34,641 nt of DNA from Burkholderiaceae bacterium. Lineage in GTDB: Bacteria > Pseudomonadota > Gammaproteobacteria > Burkholderiales > Burkholderiaceae. Where the stretch lies: NCBI GenBank assembly GCA_028871175.1, contig JAGWNU010000018.1, forward strand, positions 1 through 34,641. The letters are read 5' to 3'. Under the pieces are notes generated by a model. The model did no database searches and was not told where the DNA came from. It was given only the letters and a program-made list of their open reading frames with translations. A program made the position numbers and the translations under genes. Of the stretch, positions 17,947-24,977 are shown piece by piece (positions within the stretch are counted from its first letter, which is position 1; each line of letters starts with the position of its first letter).

Positions 17947-18065
17947 GGTGTTGCCCCGCTGGTCATCGTTGGACCTTCACCTTAGCAGACGCGGAGGACA
18001 CCATCTGTCCGCCGCACACCTACAAACGGGTGACAGCGGACGCACTAGGGATCTCCCACGTCACC

Positions 18066-18869
18066 TCAGCCGACCAGCGGATCGGGCCGCGCCGAAGAAC
18101 GGGTATTCGGCAAGGGGTCATTGTCCGGACCGTAATACGTGAATACCGCCGAGAACTTGACGGCACCCGTCTGGTTGGCGCGCGCCGCGTGGAAGGTGTC
18201 GCAGTGGAAGAGCAGCACATCGCCCGGCAGCAGGGGGACCGGGCGCGCAGTGTCGATCAGCTCGCGGTTCTCGGCGATGTCCTGGCGCAGGAAGAGCTTT
18301 TCGTCGAAGCGCTCGGCGGGCAGCGTGAGCTTGTGGCTGCCCGGGATCACCCACAGGCAGCCGTTGTCCACCGTCTCTTCCACCAGTGCCAGCCATGACG
18401 ACACCAGCGCATTGCGCGCGAACGACCAATAGCGGCTGTCGCGATGCCAGTGCGTGGCGGTGCCGAATGCAGGATGCTTGGTCATCACGCAGTTGTGATG
18501 CGCGCGCGAGAGGTGGACCGGGCTGCCGATCAGCTGGGCAATGGCACCGGCGACACGCGCATCGCGTGCCCATTCGGTGTACGGCGTGCCTCGCGAGTCC
18601 GCATCCAGCAGGCGGCGCACCGTGTGGCCGCCTTCGGCCTCGCGCGAAGCGGGCGCGCCGGCATATCCGACGTCGGTTTCCAGCTCCACCGGCGGCACCG
18701 CATGCGCCAGCGCCTCCTGCGCGGCCGCGAGCAACGCCGCGCACTCCTGCTGCGTGGCAAGGCCCCGTAGCACGACATAGCCGTGCTCGTGGAAGAACGC
18801 CTGTTGGTCGGCAGAAAGCGGCTTCGGGAGCGCGGGGGCGGGGATGGGCGTGCTGGCAGACGCGGTCAT
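18066..18869 (-). CDS. Phytanoyl-CoA dioxygenase (PhyH) family oxygenase
   Basis: A 267-residue non-haem Fe(II)/2-oxoglutarate-dependent dioxygenase-like protein, cytoplasmic. The N-terminal FFHEHGYVVLRGL is typical of PhyH proteins. The metal triad is visible as HWHRD (H142, D144) and the distal H227 in CDTFHAARAN. NGCLWVIPGSHK and LPGDVLLFH around it are conserved PhyH segments. Substrate specificity is unknown; the family includes enzymes for phytanoyl-CoA, ectoine and halogenation chemistry. No clear ribosome binding site precedes the ATG. A TACACT at 18911-18906 may be its -10. It is separated from the copper operon upstream by two GC-rich hairpins, so it is probably transcribed independently. 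Confidence 0.85.
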   Translation of the reverse strand: MTASASTPIPAPALPKPLSADQQAFFHEHGYVVLRGLATQQECAALLAAAQEALAHAVPPVELETDVGYAGAPASREAEGGHTVRRLLDADSRGTPYTEWARDARVAGAIAQLIGSPVHLSRAHHNCVMTKHPAFGTATHWHRDSRYWSFARNALVSSWLALVEETVDNGCLWVIPGSHKLTLPAERFDEKLFLRQDIAENRELIDTARPVPLLPGDVLLFHCDTFHAARANQTGAVKFSAVFTYYGPDNDPLPNTRSSARPDPLVG

Positions 18870-18912
18870 GGCGGGAAGATCGTACGAAGACGGCGAAAGT
18901 CGATGAGTGTAG

Positions 18913-18957
18913 CGCGCCGTCCCGGCGCGTGCAGGCCTGGCGCGTGCTCAGGCCTGC
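18913..18957 (-). terminator. Tandem GC-rich hairpins at the end of the copper operon
   Basis: Two perfect hairpins stand side by side. One has arms GCAGGCCTG/CAGGCCTGC at 18931-18939 and 18949-18957 (9-base stem). The other has arms CGCGCCG/CGGCGCG at 18913-18919 and 18923-18929 (7-base stem, 3-base loop). They begin 17 bases past the stop of the CusF-like gene. Neither has a following T-run, so they may act as a rho-independent-like end structure or as mRNA 3'-end protection. Confidence 0.45.
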
Positions 18958-18974
18958 CCCGGATCAAACGGCGC

Positions 18975-19304
18975 TCACTCCAGTTCCAGCACGGTGACGG
19001 TCAGCACGCCGTTGATCTGTTCCGCGGTGAAGCGGACCTTGCTGCCAACGTGCACTTTCGACAGCATGGCCGGGTCTTGCACGCGGAAGACCATCGTCAT
19101 GGCATCCATGTCGAGATTGACGAGCGGACCATGCTTGATGGTGAGCTTGCCGGCGGCGGTGTCGACCTTCTTGATCTCGCCTTCGGATATCGGGGCGGCG
19201 GCAGGCGCCGAGGCCGTGGGTGCGGGGGCCGCGCCTCCGGCGGCATGGGCAACCGGGGCGCCGGCCAGCAGCACGGCGAGCATCAGGGCATGACGGAGGG
19301 ACAT
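18975..19304 (-). CDS. Periplasmic CusF-like copper-binding protein
   Basis: A 109-residue exported protein. The signal peptide ends near AHA-A (about residue 21), followed by an Ala/Pro-rich linker and a small beta-barrel domain (about 40-109). The barrel matches E. coli CusF: GEIKKVDTAAGKLTIKHGP, then the metal site MDAMTMVF. Aligned with CusF (H36, W44, M47, M49), the His and both Met residues are present, but the Trp that caps the copper is replaced by Met. It likely binds Cu(I) or Ag(I) in the periplasm. The start is set by AAGGAG eight bases upstream and by the signal peptide; the open frame extends further but is unlikely to be used. It is the last gene of the copper operon. Confidence 0.87.
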   Translation of the reverse strand: MSLRHALMLAVLLAGAPVAHAAGGAAPAPTASAPAAAPISEGEIKKVDTAAGKLTIKHGPLVNLDMDAMTMVFRVQDPAMLSKVHVGSKVRFTAEQINGVLTVTVLELE

Positions 19305-19341
19305 GGTGGGCTCCTTGTTCAAAAAGAGGAAAGCGAAGGGG

Positions 19342-19839
19342 TCAGGACTTGATCGAGGGCGCCGGCAGCACGTGTACCGCGCCGCGCATGCCAGCCTCGA
19401 AGTGGCCGGGCTGCAGGCAGCCGAATTCCACCGTGCCGGCTTGCGTGAAATGCCAGACGAGCTCACCCGCGTCGCCGGGGGCGACGGTGACGGCGTTGGC
19501 GTCGGCATGTTCCATTCCGGGGTGCTGGCGCATCTGGGCAGCGTGGGCGGCCAGATCGGCGGGGGTGCCGAGCGTCATCTCGTGCCGCAGGCGGCCGTTG
19601 TTGACGACCTGGAAGCGAATCGTCTCGCCGTCCTGCACATGGATCTGCGCGGGGCTGAAGCGCATGGCGTCGTCCATGTCGACGCGCACGGCGCGGGTGA
19701 CGTGTGTCGCGTCGCCGGGCGCGCCGATGGCGGTATCGGCGTGGTCATGGCTACCGGCAGGATTGCCGGACGCATGGGCGGCGGCGGCCATCGCCAGCAG
19801 CGTGGCCAAAAGGGTCTTGTGGATCCGGTTGCGTTGCAT
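19342..19839 (-). CDS. Exported cupredoxin (blue copper protein, CopI-like)
   Basis: A 165-residue periplasmic protein. A signal peptide (MQRNRIHKTLLATLLAMAAAAHASG) precedes a His/Asp-containing linker and a cupredoxin domain. The type 1 copper ligands are readable: H86 in GRLRHEMTL, and C141, H146, M151 in FGCLQPGHFEAGM, giving the C-x4-H-x4-M pattern. Such proteins appear in copper-tolerance operons as periplasmic copper carriers or electron donors to the multicopper oxidase. The start at 19839 is chosen for the signal peptide. ATGs at 19851 and 19854 are possible, and none has a good ribosome binding site. The multicopper oxidase gene ends 31 bases upstream, consistent with coupling. Confidence 0.85.
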   Translation of the reverse strand: MQRNRIHKTLLATLLAMAAAAHASGNPAGSHDHADTAIGAPGDATHVTRAVRVDMDDAMRFSPAQIHVQDGETIRFQVVNNGRLRHEMTLGTPADLAAHAAQMRQHPGMEHADANAVTVAPGDAGELVWHFTQAGTVEFGCLQPGHFEAGMRGAVHVLPAPSIKS

Positions 19840-19870
19840 GGTGGGTCGCATCATTGCAGTCGGGGTCAGT

Positions 19871-21169
19871 TCAGGTGTCGGCATCGTTGGCGGTGTATTC
19901 ATAGGCGACCGTGCCCTTGGGGTGCCTGTACCAGCCGGGGTCAGCGTAGCTGCCGCGCGGCAGGTCGCGGCGCACCTTCATCACGGTGAACATGCCGCCC
20001 ATCTCGATGGCGCCGAACGGGCCCTGCCCGGTCATCATCGGGAGCGTGTTGTCGGGCAGCGGCATTTCCATCTCGCCCATGTCGGCCATGCCCGCCTGGC
20101 CCATGCCCATGTAGTCGGGCACCAGCGCGTTCATCTTCTTGGCAAGATCTTTCTGCTGCACACCGATCATGGTGGGAACGTTGTGCCCCATGGCGTTCAT
20201 CGTGTGGTGCGACTTGTGGCAGTGGAACGCCCAGTCGCCGGGGTTGTCGGCGACGAACTCGATGGCGCGCATCTGCCCGACCGCCACATCCACCGTGACC
20301 TCGGGCCACCGCGCGCCGGGCGGTACCCAGCCGCCATCCGTGCCGGCAACCTCGAACGTATGGCCGTGCACGTGCATCGGGTGGTTGGTCATGGTGAGGT
20401 TGCCCATGCGGATGCGCACGCGATCGCCCAGGCGCACGGGCAGCGGGTCGATGCCCGGGAAGACGCGGCTGTTCCACGTCCACATGTTGAACTCGGTCAT
20501 CTGCGCCACGCGCGGCGTGTACGAGCCCGGGTCGATGTCATAGGCGGCGAGCAGAAAGATGAAGTCGCGGTCGACACGATGCTGCGCGGGGTCCTTCGGG
20601 TGCACGACGATCGAGCCCATCATCCCCATCGCCACCTGGACCATCTCGTCGGAATGGGGGTGGTACATGAACGTCCCGGACTTCTTCATCTCGAACTCGT
20701 AGACGAACGTCTTGCCTGGCGGAATGTGCGGTTGCGAGAGGCCGCCGACGCCATCCATGCCGGCCGGCAGGATCATGCCGTGCCAATGCACCGTGGTGTG
20801 CTCCGGCAGCTTGTTGGTCACGAAGATGCGCACGCGATCGCCCTCCACGCATTCGATCGTCGGGCCGGGGCTCTGGCCGTTGTAGCCCCACAGGTAGCCT
20901 TTCATGCCAGGTGCGAATTCGCGCTCGACGGGTTCGGCGACCAGATGAAACTCCTTCCAGCCGCCCCGCATGCGCCAAGGCAGCGTCCACCCATTCAGGG
21001 TCACGACCGGGTTGTAGGGGCGGCCATTGGGCGGCGCGAGCGGTGGCTGGGTAGCGGGTTGCGATTGCAGCGGCGCTTCGGGCAGTGCAGCGGCGCCGGC
21101 GCGCGAGACCATCGCCGCGCCCAGCATGGCCGCGCCCGTGCCCCCGAGGAATTGACGTCGGGAAACCAT
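19871..21169 (-). CDS. Tat-exported multicopper oxidase, short form with Met-rich tail
   Basis: A 432-residue periplasmic copper oxidase, probably acting on Cu(I). It has a Tat signal (SRRQFLGG, residues 3-10). All four copper-binding motifs are present: HWHG (H128, H130), HPH (H170, H172), HPMHVHGH (H263, H266, H268) and HCHKSHHTMNAM (H316, C317, H318, H322, M327). Only about 75 residues separate the first and second halves, so two full cupredoxin domains fit rather than the three of CopA or CueO (500-600 residues). After the last motif a tail of about 105 residues contains 12 Met between 346 and 397. Start: ATG 21169, with AAGGAC upstream inside the preceding gene; the gap is 2 bases. Confidence 0.9.
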   Translation of the reverse strand: MVSRRQFLGGTGAAMLGAAMVSRAGAAALPEAPLQSQPATQPPLAPPNGRPYNPVVTLNGWTLPWRMRGGWKEFHLVAEPVEREFAPGMKGYLWGYNGQSPGPTIECVEGDRVRIFVTNKLPEHTTVHWHGMILPAGMDGVGGLSQPHIPPGKTFVYEFEMKKSGTFMYHPHSDEMVQVAMGMMGSIVVHPKDPAQHRVDRDFIFLLAAYDIDPGSYTPRVAQMTEFNMWTWNSRVFPGIDPLPVRLGDRVRIRMGNLTMTNHPMHVHGHTFEVAGTDGGWVPPGARWPEVTVDVAVGQMRAIEFVADNPGDWAFHCHKSHHTMNAMGHNVPTMIGVQQKDLAKKMNALVPDYMGMGQAGMADMGEMEMPLPDNTLPMMTGQGPFGAIEMGGMFTVMKVRRDLPRGSYADPGWYRHPKGTVAYEYTANDADT

Positions 21170-21171
21170 GT

Positions 21172-22581
21172 TCAGTGTCCTTGTGGAGAGTTGGGTCCAG
21201 ATGCGGGCGCATTGGCCTCGGCGGGTGGCAGCTTGCCGCCCAGCGCCATCTGCAGGTCCGTCTGGGCAAGCCAGTAGCCGCGCAGCGCATCGATGTAGCC
21301 GTTGACGGCATTCACCTGTTCACGCGCATCGGTCAGCAGTTCGAACACGCTGACGAGCATGCCGTTGTAGCGCAGCAGCATCTCGTCGGAGATGGTCTTG
21401 CGCAGCGGCACGACCTCGTCACGGTAATGACGCGTCAGGTCATACGCGGTCTGGTAGCGCACATACGATTCCCGTACTTCGGAGCGCGCGCGCACGGCCG
21501 TGTCCGCCAACTGGTCGGCAGCTTGCATGTAGATCGCTTGCGCACGCGCCACGCGCGCGCCGCCCCAGTCGAACAGGGGAATCTCGATGCCGATCTCGTA
21601 GCCCGTTTCGCGGGGCGCGCCGGTCTTGCTGTTGCGCACGTAGCCCAGGTCCAGCACGTTGATGAAGCGTGTGGCCCGTGTCAGCCCAAGCGAAGACGCC
21701 AGCCCATCGACCTGCAGCTTGCCGGCCTGAATGTCCAGCCGGTTGCGCAGCGCGTAGGCTTCGATCTGCTGCAGCTCCGGGCGATCCTTCGGCAGGTCCG
21801 GCAGGCGCTCGGGCAACGTGAATGCGATATCCGCGCCCCACACGCCGAGCATGCGGATCAGCGCCTCGCGCTCGGCCTGCGCCTGCTGGCGCGCGCGCGC
21901 CAGACTGGCGGTGGCCTCCGCATAAAAGGCCTGTTCGCGGGCGCGGTCCAGTTTGCTGAACGTGCCGGCAGCCGCCAGACGCCGCGCATACTCGGCCCCG
22001 GCCTCCGCCGCCTGCTGCACTTGCGCCGCATACGCTGCCGATTGCTCTGCCGCCACGGCATTGACGTACGCCCGCCGCGTGTCTGCCGCCACCTGCAGCA
22101 TCTGGTTGGCGACCAGCAGCTTCGTCTGCTCGAAGTAGCGGCTTTCGATGCGCGAGGCCATCGGCAACGTCAGCAGGTTGAGAAACGACAGTGAAAACGT
22201 GCGCTCGATCGACAGGTCATCGCCGCTGCGCGTGCGCTTGAAGGTAAAACCCGGGTTGGGCAGACGGCTGGCCTGCACCAGCGCCGCCTCGGACAGGCCA
22301 AGCTCCGCATACGAAGCCTGCAGGCCCCGGTTGTTGAGCAGTGCGATCTGCACGGCGCTGTCCATCGTGAGCGGCTGGGCCAGCAATTCGCGCGTGCGTT
22401 GCGCTGCGCTGTCGCGTGCCTCGGGCGAGCGTTGCCACGTGGCGTCCTTGCCAAGCCGGTCGCGCGCCACATCGGCAACCGTCTTGAAGCCGCTGTCCTG
22501 CGTGATGCTGGCGCACCCGCCAAGCAGCAGCGTGGCGGCCAGCGCCCCGACGGCGAGACGGCGCATGGAAGTGTTCAGCAT
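21172..22581 (-). CDS. TolC-family outer-membrane factor lipoprotein (CusC/CzcC-like)
   Basis: A 469-residue outer-membrane channel component of heavy-metal efflux type. The signal peptide has a lipobox LGGC (C23), as in CusC and CzcC. The rest has the TolC repeat layout: two long helical, Ala/Gln/Arg-rich halves (about 140-250 and 360-450) separated by beta segments such as NPGFTFKRTRSG and YEIGIEIPLFDWGGARV. The start at 22581 is set by GGGAGG and the lipoprotein signal. It is followed 2 bases later by the oxidase gene. An outer-membrane factor normally works with an RND pump and a membrane-fusion protein, and neither is in this operon; the partner must be encoded elsewhere or the protein has another role. 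Confidence 0.88.
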   Translation of the reverse strand: MLNTSMRRLAVGALAATLLLGGCASITQDSGFKTVADVARDRLGKDATWQRSPEARDSAAQRTRELLAQPLTMDSAVQIALLNNRGLQASYAELGLSEAALVQASRLPNPGFTFKRTRSGDDLSIERTFSLSFLNLLTLPMASRIESRYFEQTKLLVANQMLQVAADTRRAYVNAVAAEQSAAYAAQVQQAAEAGAEYARRLAAAGTFSKLDRAREQAFYAEATASLARARQQAQAEREALIRMLGVWGADIAFTLPERLPDLPKDRPELQQIEAYALRNRLDIQAGKLQVDGLASSLGLTRATRFINVLDLGYVRNSKTGAPRETGYEIGIEIPLFDWGGARVARAQAIYMQAADQLADTAVRARSEVRESYVRYQTAYDLTRHYRDEVVPLRKTISDEMLLRYNGMLVSVFELLTDAREQVNAVNGYIDALRGYWLAQTDLQMALGGKLPPAEANAPASGPNSPQGH

Positions 22582-22591
22582 GGCGCCTCCC

Positions 22592-22936
22592 TCAGTGATG
22601 GTGCATGCCGGGCATCGGCATGCCAGCGGGCATGTCTGGAGCCGCGGCGGGCGCGCTCGCCGGCATGGCATGCCCAGCGTGGTCGCTCTGCCCTGATGCG
22701 CTGCTACGGGGCTTGGGTGCGACAGCAGCGTTGGTCTCGCGCCAGGGCGCCGGGCCAGCGTCGCGATAGGCGTGGAAGCGATCGAACGTGCGCGGCGCAG
22801 AGACTGCGGGCACGGATGCTTCGGCATTCAAGGGATCAGGCGGGGCGACTGGCGCGGACGCTGCACCTTGCGCCACTGCCCATGGCGACACCAGTGCCAG
22901 CAGCGCGGCGGCCGCGAGCCATCGTGTGTAAGACAT
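22592..22936 (-). CDS. Secreted Met/His-rich small protein of the copper operon
   Basis: A 114-residue protein with a signal peptide (cleavage near AVA-Q, about residue 23), an Ala/Pro-rich middle with RTFDRFHAYRDAGPAPWRE, and a C-terminal tail rich in His and Met (SDHAGHAMPASAP, then PAGMPMPGMHHH). The tail suggests Cu(I)/Cu(II) binding in the periplasm. No named family is recognised. It ends 10 bases before the TolC-type gene and has a short GAGG upstream of its ATG. Position and composition suggest a copper scavenger or donor to the outer-membrane factor; this is inferred. Confidence 0.78.
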   Translation of the reverse strand: MSYTRWLAAAALLALVSPWAVAQGAASAPVAPPDPLNAEASVPAVSAPRTFDRFHAYRDAGPAPWRETNAAVAPKPRSSASGQSDHAGHAMPASAPAAAPDMPAGMPMPGMHHH

Positions 22937-23033
22937 GGAAAACCTCGATCAAACGTATAGACGCACGGCCGCTGTGCCGGACACGGTGCCGTGAAACCAA
23001 AGGCCAGCCCGCCCTATGGACGGACTGGTGGCG

Positions 23034-23435
23034 TCAGACGCGAATCGAAGGTGGACGTTGCAACGCTTCGGGAACGAAGCTGCGGAAGGAGACGGACAGC
23101 TCGTGCGGCGCGGCGGCCGGCAGCTCGAGCAGCGGCATGCCAAGGGAGGCGGCCAGCGGAAGCGCCGACCCGAGCGAGCAGGCAGCGCAGATTGGACAGG
23201 TCTTGCAGTGCGCCGGCGAGGGTGCCTTCGAACTCGCATCGCCGGTCATCGTCTCGCCGTGATCGTGGCAGGCGTCGGCAACCGTCGCTTCGTCAGCGTT
23301 CATGGCCATTGCCATGACAACGGCCGGCTCGTCCGCCGTGCCGGCGCGGGCCGTCATGGCCGTCGCGGCAACCCCTTGCAACGGGATCGCCAGGACAACC
23401 AGCCAGAGCAGGAGGCGGGTCAGCAAGCGGTACAT
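23034..23435 (-). CDS. Exported cysteine-rich protein (DUF2946/CopL-like)
   Basis: A 133-residue protein beginning with a signal peptide or membrane anchor (LLTRLLLWLVVLAIPLQG). The mature part has a Met-rich stretch (VVMAMAMN), CHDHGE (C56), and a cluster CKTCPICAAC (C77, C80, C83, C86) forming three overlapping CxxC units. A hydrophobic segment and a FRSFVPEALQRPP tail follow. This organisation resembles small DUF2946/CopL-type proteins found at the head of copper operons, but the family call is tentative. The ATG at 23435 is preferred over an upstream GTG at 23468 because it begins the signal peptide. It is the first gene of the copper operon, 97 bases before the next. TACACT at 23484-23479 is a possible -10. 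Confidence 0.72.
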   Translation of the reverse strand: MYRLLTRLLLWLVVLAIPLQGVAATAMTARAGTADEPAVVMAMAMNADEATVADACHDHGETMTGDASSKAPSPAHCKTCPICAACSLGSALPLAASLGMPLLELPAAAPHELSVSFRSFVPEALQRPPSIRV

Positions 23436-23618
23436 GAACGGGAAACTGTCGGCCGGAAAGGTCGCCACGAAAGCCGCTAGTGTAGCGCGATGCCATCAAT
23501 TTTCGCTGCAAGCCGCACAAGATGGGCTGGGCACGGCACAATGGCTGCCGCCGCGTACCCATTTCTGCGCGCCCGCCTGACCCCTTCTGTTCAGCTTTAC
23601 CTTCCCCATCAACGCCCC

Positions 23619-24122
23619 ATGAATACCCAATCCCACCAGCTCAGCATGACCGTGCTGATGACGCCCGACATGGCCAATTTTTCCGGCAACGTGCACGGCG
23701 GCAACATCCTCAAGCTGCTCGACCAGGTCGCCTACGCCTGTGCGAGCCGCTATGCTGGCCGTTACGTCGTCACCCTGTCGGTCGACCAGGTGGTGTTCCG
23801 CCAGCCGATCCACGTCGGCGAACTGGTGACGTTCCTCGCCTCGGTCAACTACACGGGGCGCACGTCGATGGAGATCGGTATCAAGGTGGTCACGGAAAAC
23901 ATCCGCAATCAGGTCGTGCGCCACACCAACAGCTGCTACTTCACCATGGTGGCCGTGGACGACGACGGCAAGCCCGCCGATGTGCCGCCGCTCACGCCCG
24001 CTAACGCGGAAGAAAAGGAACGCTTCGAAGCCGCCCAGCAGCGCCGCGCGCTGCGGCAGGAAATGGAAGCCCGGCACAAGGCCATCAAGGCCGCATACAG
24101 CACGTCTGAAGCCATCAACTGA
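23619..24122 (+). CDS. Acyl-CoA thioesterase, hotdog fold (YciA-like)
   Basis: A 167-residue cytoplasmic thioesterase hydrolysing acyl-CoA esters. The N-terminal half contains LMTPDMANFSGNVHGGNILKLLDQ, in which the GNVHGG turn and catalytic Asp are characteristic of the YciA/BACH group. SVDQVVFRQPIHVGELVTF and NYTGRTSMEIGIKV are the conserved strands. A charged helical C-terminus (EEKERFEAAQQRRALRQEMEA) follows. The ATG at 23619 gives the normal family N-terminus; frames extending to 23490 would add an unrelated Arg-rich segment. It is divergent from the copper operon, with 183 bases between starts, and has no strong ribosome binding site. Confidence 0.92.
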   Translation: MNTQSHQLSMTVLMTPDMANFSGNVHGGNILKLLDQVAYACASRYAGRYVVTLSVDQVVFRQPIHVGELVTFLASVNYTGRTSMEIGIKVVTENIRNQVVRHTNSCYFTMVAVDDDGKPADVPPLTPANAEEKERFEAAQQRRALRQEMEARHKAIKAAYSTSEAIN

Positions 24123-24195
24123 ACACCCTGCAGCCCAGCCTGCCTACGCCGTCAGCAGCGAACGGTGAATGGCATGGCGCCACGGTCGGGCCGCG

Positions 24196-24230
24196 TTATC
24201 CACAGGCTTACCCACCGTTTCTGTGGATAA
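24196..24230. repeat. Inverted pair of consensus DnaA boxes
   Basis: TTATCCACAG (24196-24205) and CTGTGGATAA (24221-24230) are perfect 10-base inverse complements with 15 bases between. Each includes the exact DnaA-box consensus TTATCCACA. Between them, TTACCCACC (24208-24216) matches the consensus at seven of nine positions. No AT-rich unwinding region or replication gene is adjacent, so an origin is unlikely. A DnaA-titrating or regulatory site, or a simple hairpin, remains possible. Confidence 0.6.
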
Positions 24231-24255
24231 ACCCGGCTCGCTTGCGCAAATGCGC

Positions 24256-24511
24256 TCAGCCTCGCGCAAACCCCGCCGAAAGGATCACATCGACAGGCTG
24301 CGCCACGATCGGCACGCCAAAGCTCGAGATCGCGGCCAGCGTCGCGTTGTGATGCTCGCGGGGGGCCTCGCCGCCGGCCTGCGGTTTGTCATGCGTCGGA
24401 TGGGCGTCCGCCGCCAGCGTGACGGCATATCGACCGCGATGAGGGCTGCGGCAAAGGTGCGGCGCCGCACGTGGCGAAGCGCGTCAGCTCATCATCGAAG
24501 GCATTCACGGC
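24256..24511 (-). pseudogene. Relic of an isochorismatase-like cysteine hydrolase
   Basis: On the minus strand, the frame ending at the stop 24258-24256 encodes a segment (24432 down to 24259) reading RYAVTLAADAHPTHDKP, then APREHHNATLAAISSFGV. This is the C-terminal pattern of isochorismatase/nicotinamidase-fold hydrolases. Further upstream in a different frame, near 24508, VNAFDDELTRFA resembles the preceding part of the same family. The two pieces are out of frame, the catalytic Cys region is not recognisable, and stops interrupt each frame. The simplest reading is a 5'-truncated, frameshifted remnant. Confidence 0.55.
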
Positions 24512-24545
24512 AGCCCCATGAAACGTTACGTTGCACCTGGGAGAA

Positions 24546-24941
24546 CTAGCGCCCTTCCTCGATCGTCACGCCCAGTTCGGTGAGCACCTCGCGCGCCGAG
24601 CGGAACGCCTCGATGGCTGCCGGGGCGCCCGCGTAGATCGCGCTGTGCAGCAAGACTTCGCGGATCTCGACCGCGGTTGCGCCGTTGTTGATGGCGCCGC
24701 GTACGTGACCCTTCAACTCGGTGCTGCGCCCAAGCGCCGCCAGCATGGCGCACGTGCAGAGGCTGCGCGTCTTGAGGTCGATGCCCTCGCGCTGCCACGT
24801 GCTGCCCCACGCATGCTCGTTGAGCCAGTCCTGCAGCGGTGCGGAAAACGCATCCAGCCCGCTCATCGCGCGTTCTACAAACGCGTCGCCCATCACCTGC
24901 GCACGGCGTGCGCGCCCAGCTTGCCTGTCTTGTTCAGCCAC
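24546..24941 (-). CDS. Carboxymuconolactone decarboxylase (CMD) family protein
   Basis: A 131-residue all-helical cytoplasmic protein. The sequence KTRSLCTCAMLAALGRSTELKGHVRGAINNGAT, then EIREVLLHSAIYAGAPAAIEAF, is the conserved PcaC/CMD core. PcaC decarboxylates 4-carboxymuconolactone in protocatechuate breakdown, but many stand-alone relatives have other or unknown roles. No pca genes are nearby, so function is open. The two Cys in LCTC do not form the AhpD CxxC pair. The start is GTG 24941, supported by AGGAGG five bases upstream. It follows the TSUP permease gene by 36 bases on the same strand, so co-transcription is likely. Confidence 0.85.
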   Translation of the reverse strand: MAEQDRQAGRARRAQVMGDAFVERAMSGLDAFSAPLQDWLNEHAWGSTWQREGIDLKTRSLCTCAMLAALGRSTELKGHVRGAINNGATAVEIREVLLHSAIYAGAPAAIEAFRSAREVLTELGVTIEEGR

Positions 24942-24977
24942 GATGCCTCCTCGATTGCAGTGTTTGTAAAGCCCCGT

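Larger units (their letters stand above)
24123..24545. other. Non-coding stretch between thioesterase and CMD genes
   Basis: These 423 bases carry no intact gene. The left part holds an inverted pair of DnaA boxes (24196-24230). The right part holds a decayed isochorismatase-like coding relic on the minus strand (24256-24511). The last 35 bases before the minus-strand stop show nothing recognisable. Confidence 0.7.

Noticed and set aside
24196-24230. Replication origin at the DnaA boxes
   Set aside because: No dnaA, rep or parAB genes, no AT-rich unwinding region and only two or three boxes; reported instead as a DnaA-box repeat.
24169-24549. Plus-strand open frame in the thioesterase-CMD gap
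   Set aside because: Arg-rich, with no motif; it is antisense to the isochorismatase-like relic and overlaps the DnaA-box repeat.
24546-24941. PcaC, 4-carboxymuconolactone decarboxylase of the protocatechuate pathway
   Set aside because: Only family-level similarity; no other pca genes in the window, so the specific name was not used.
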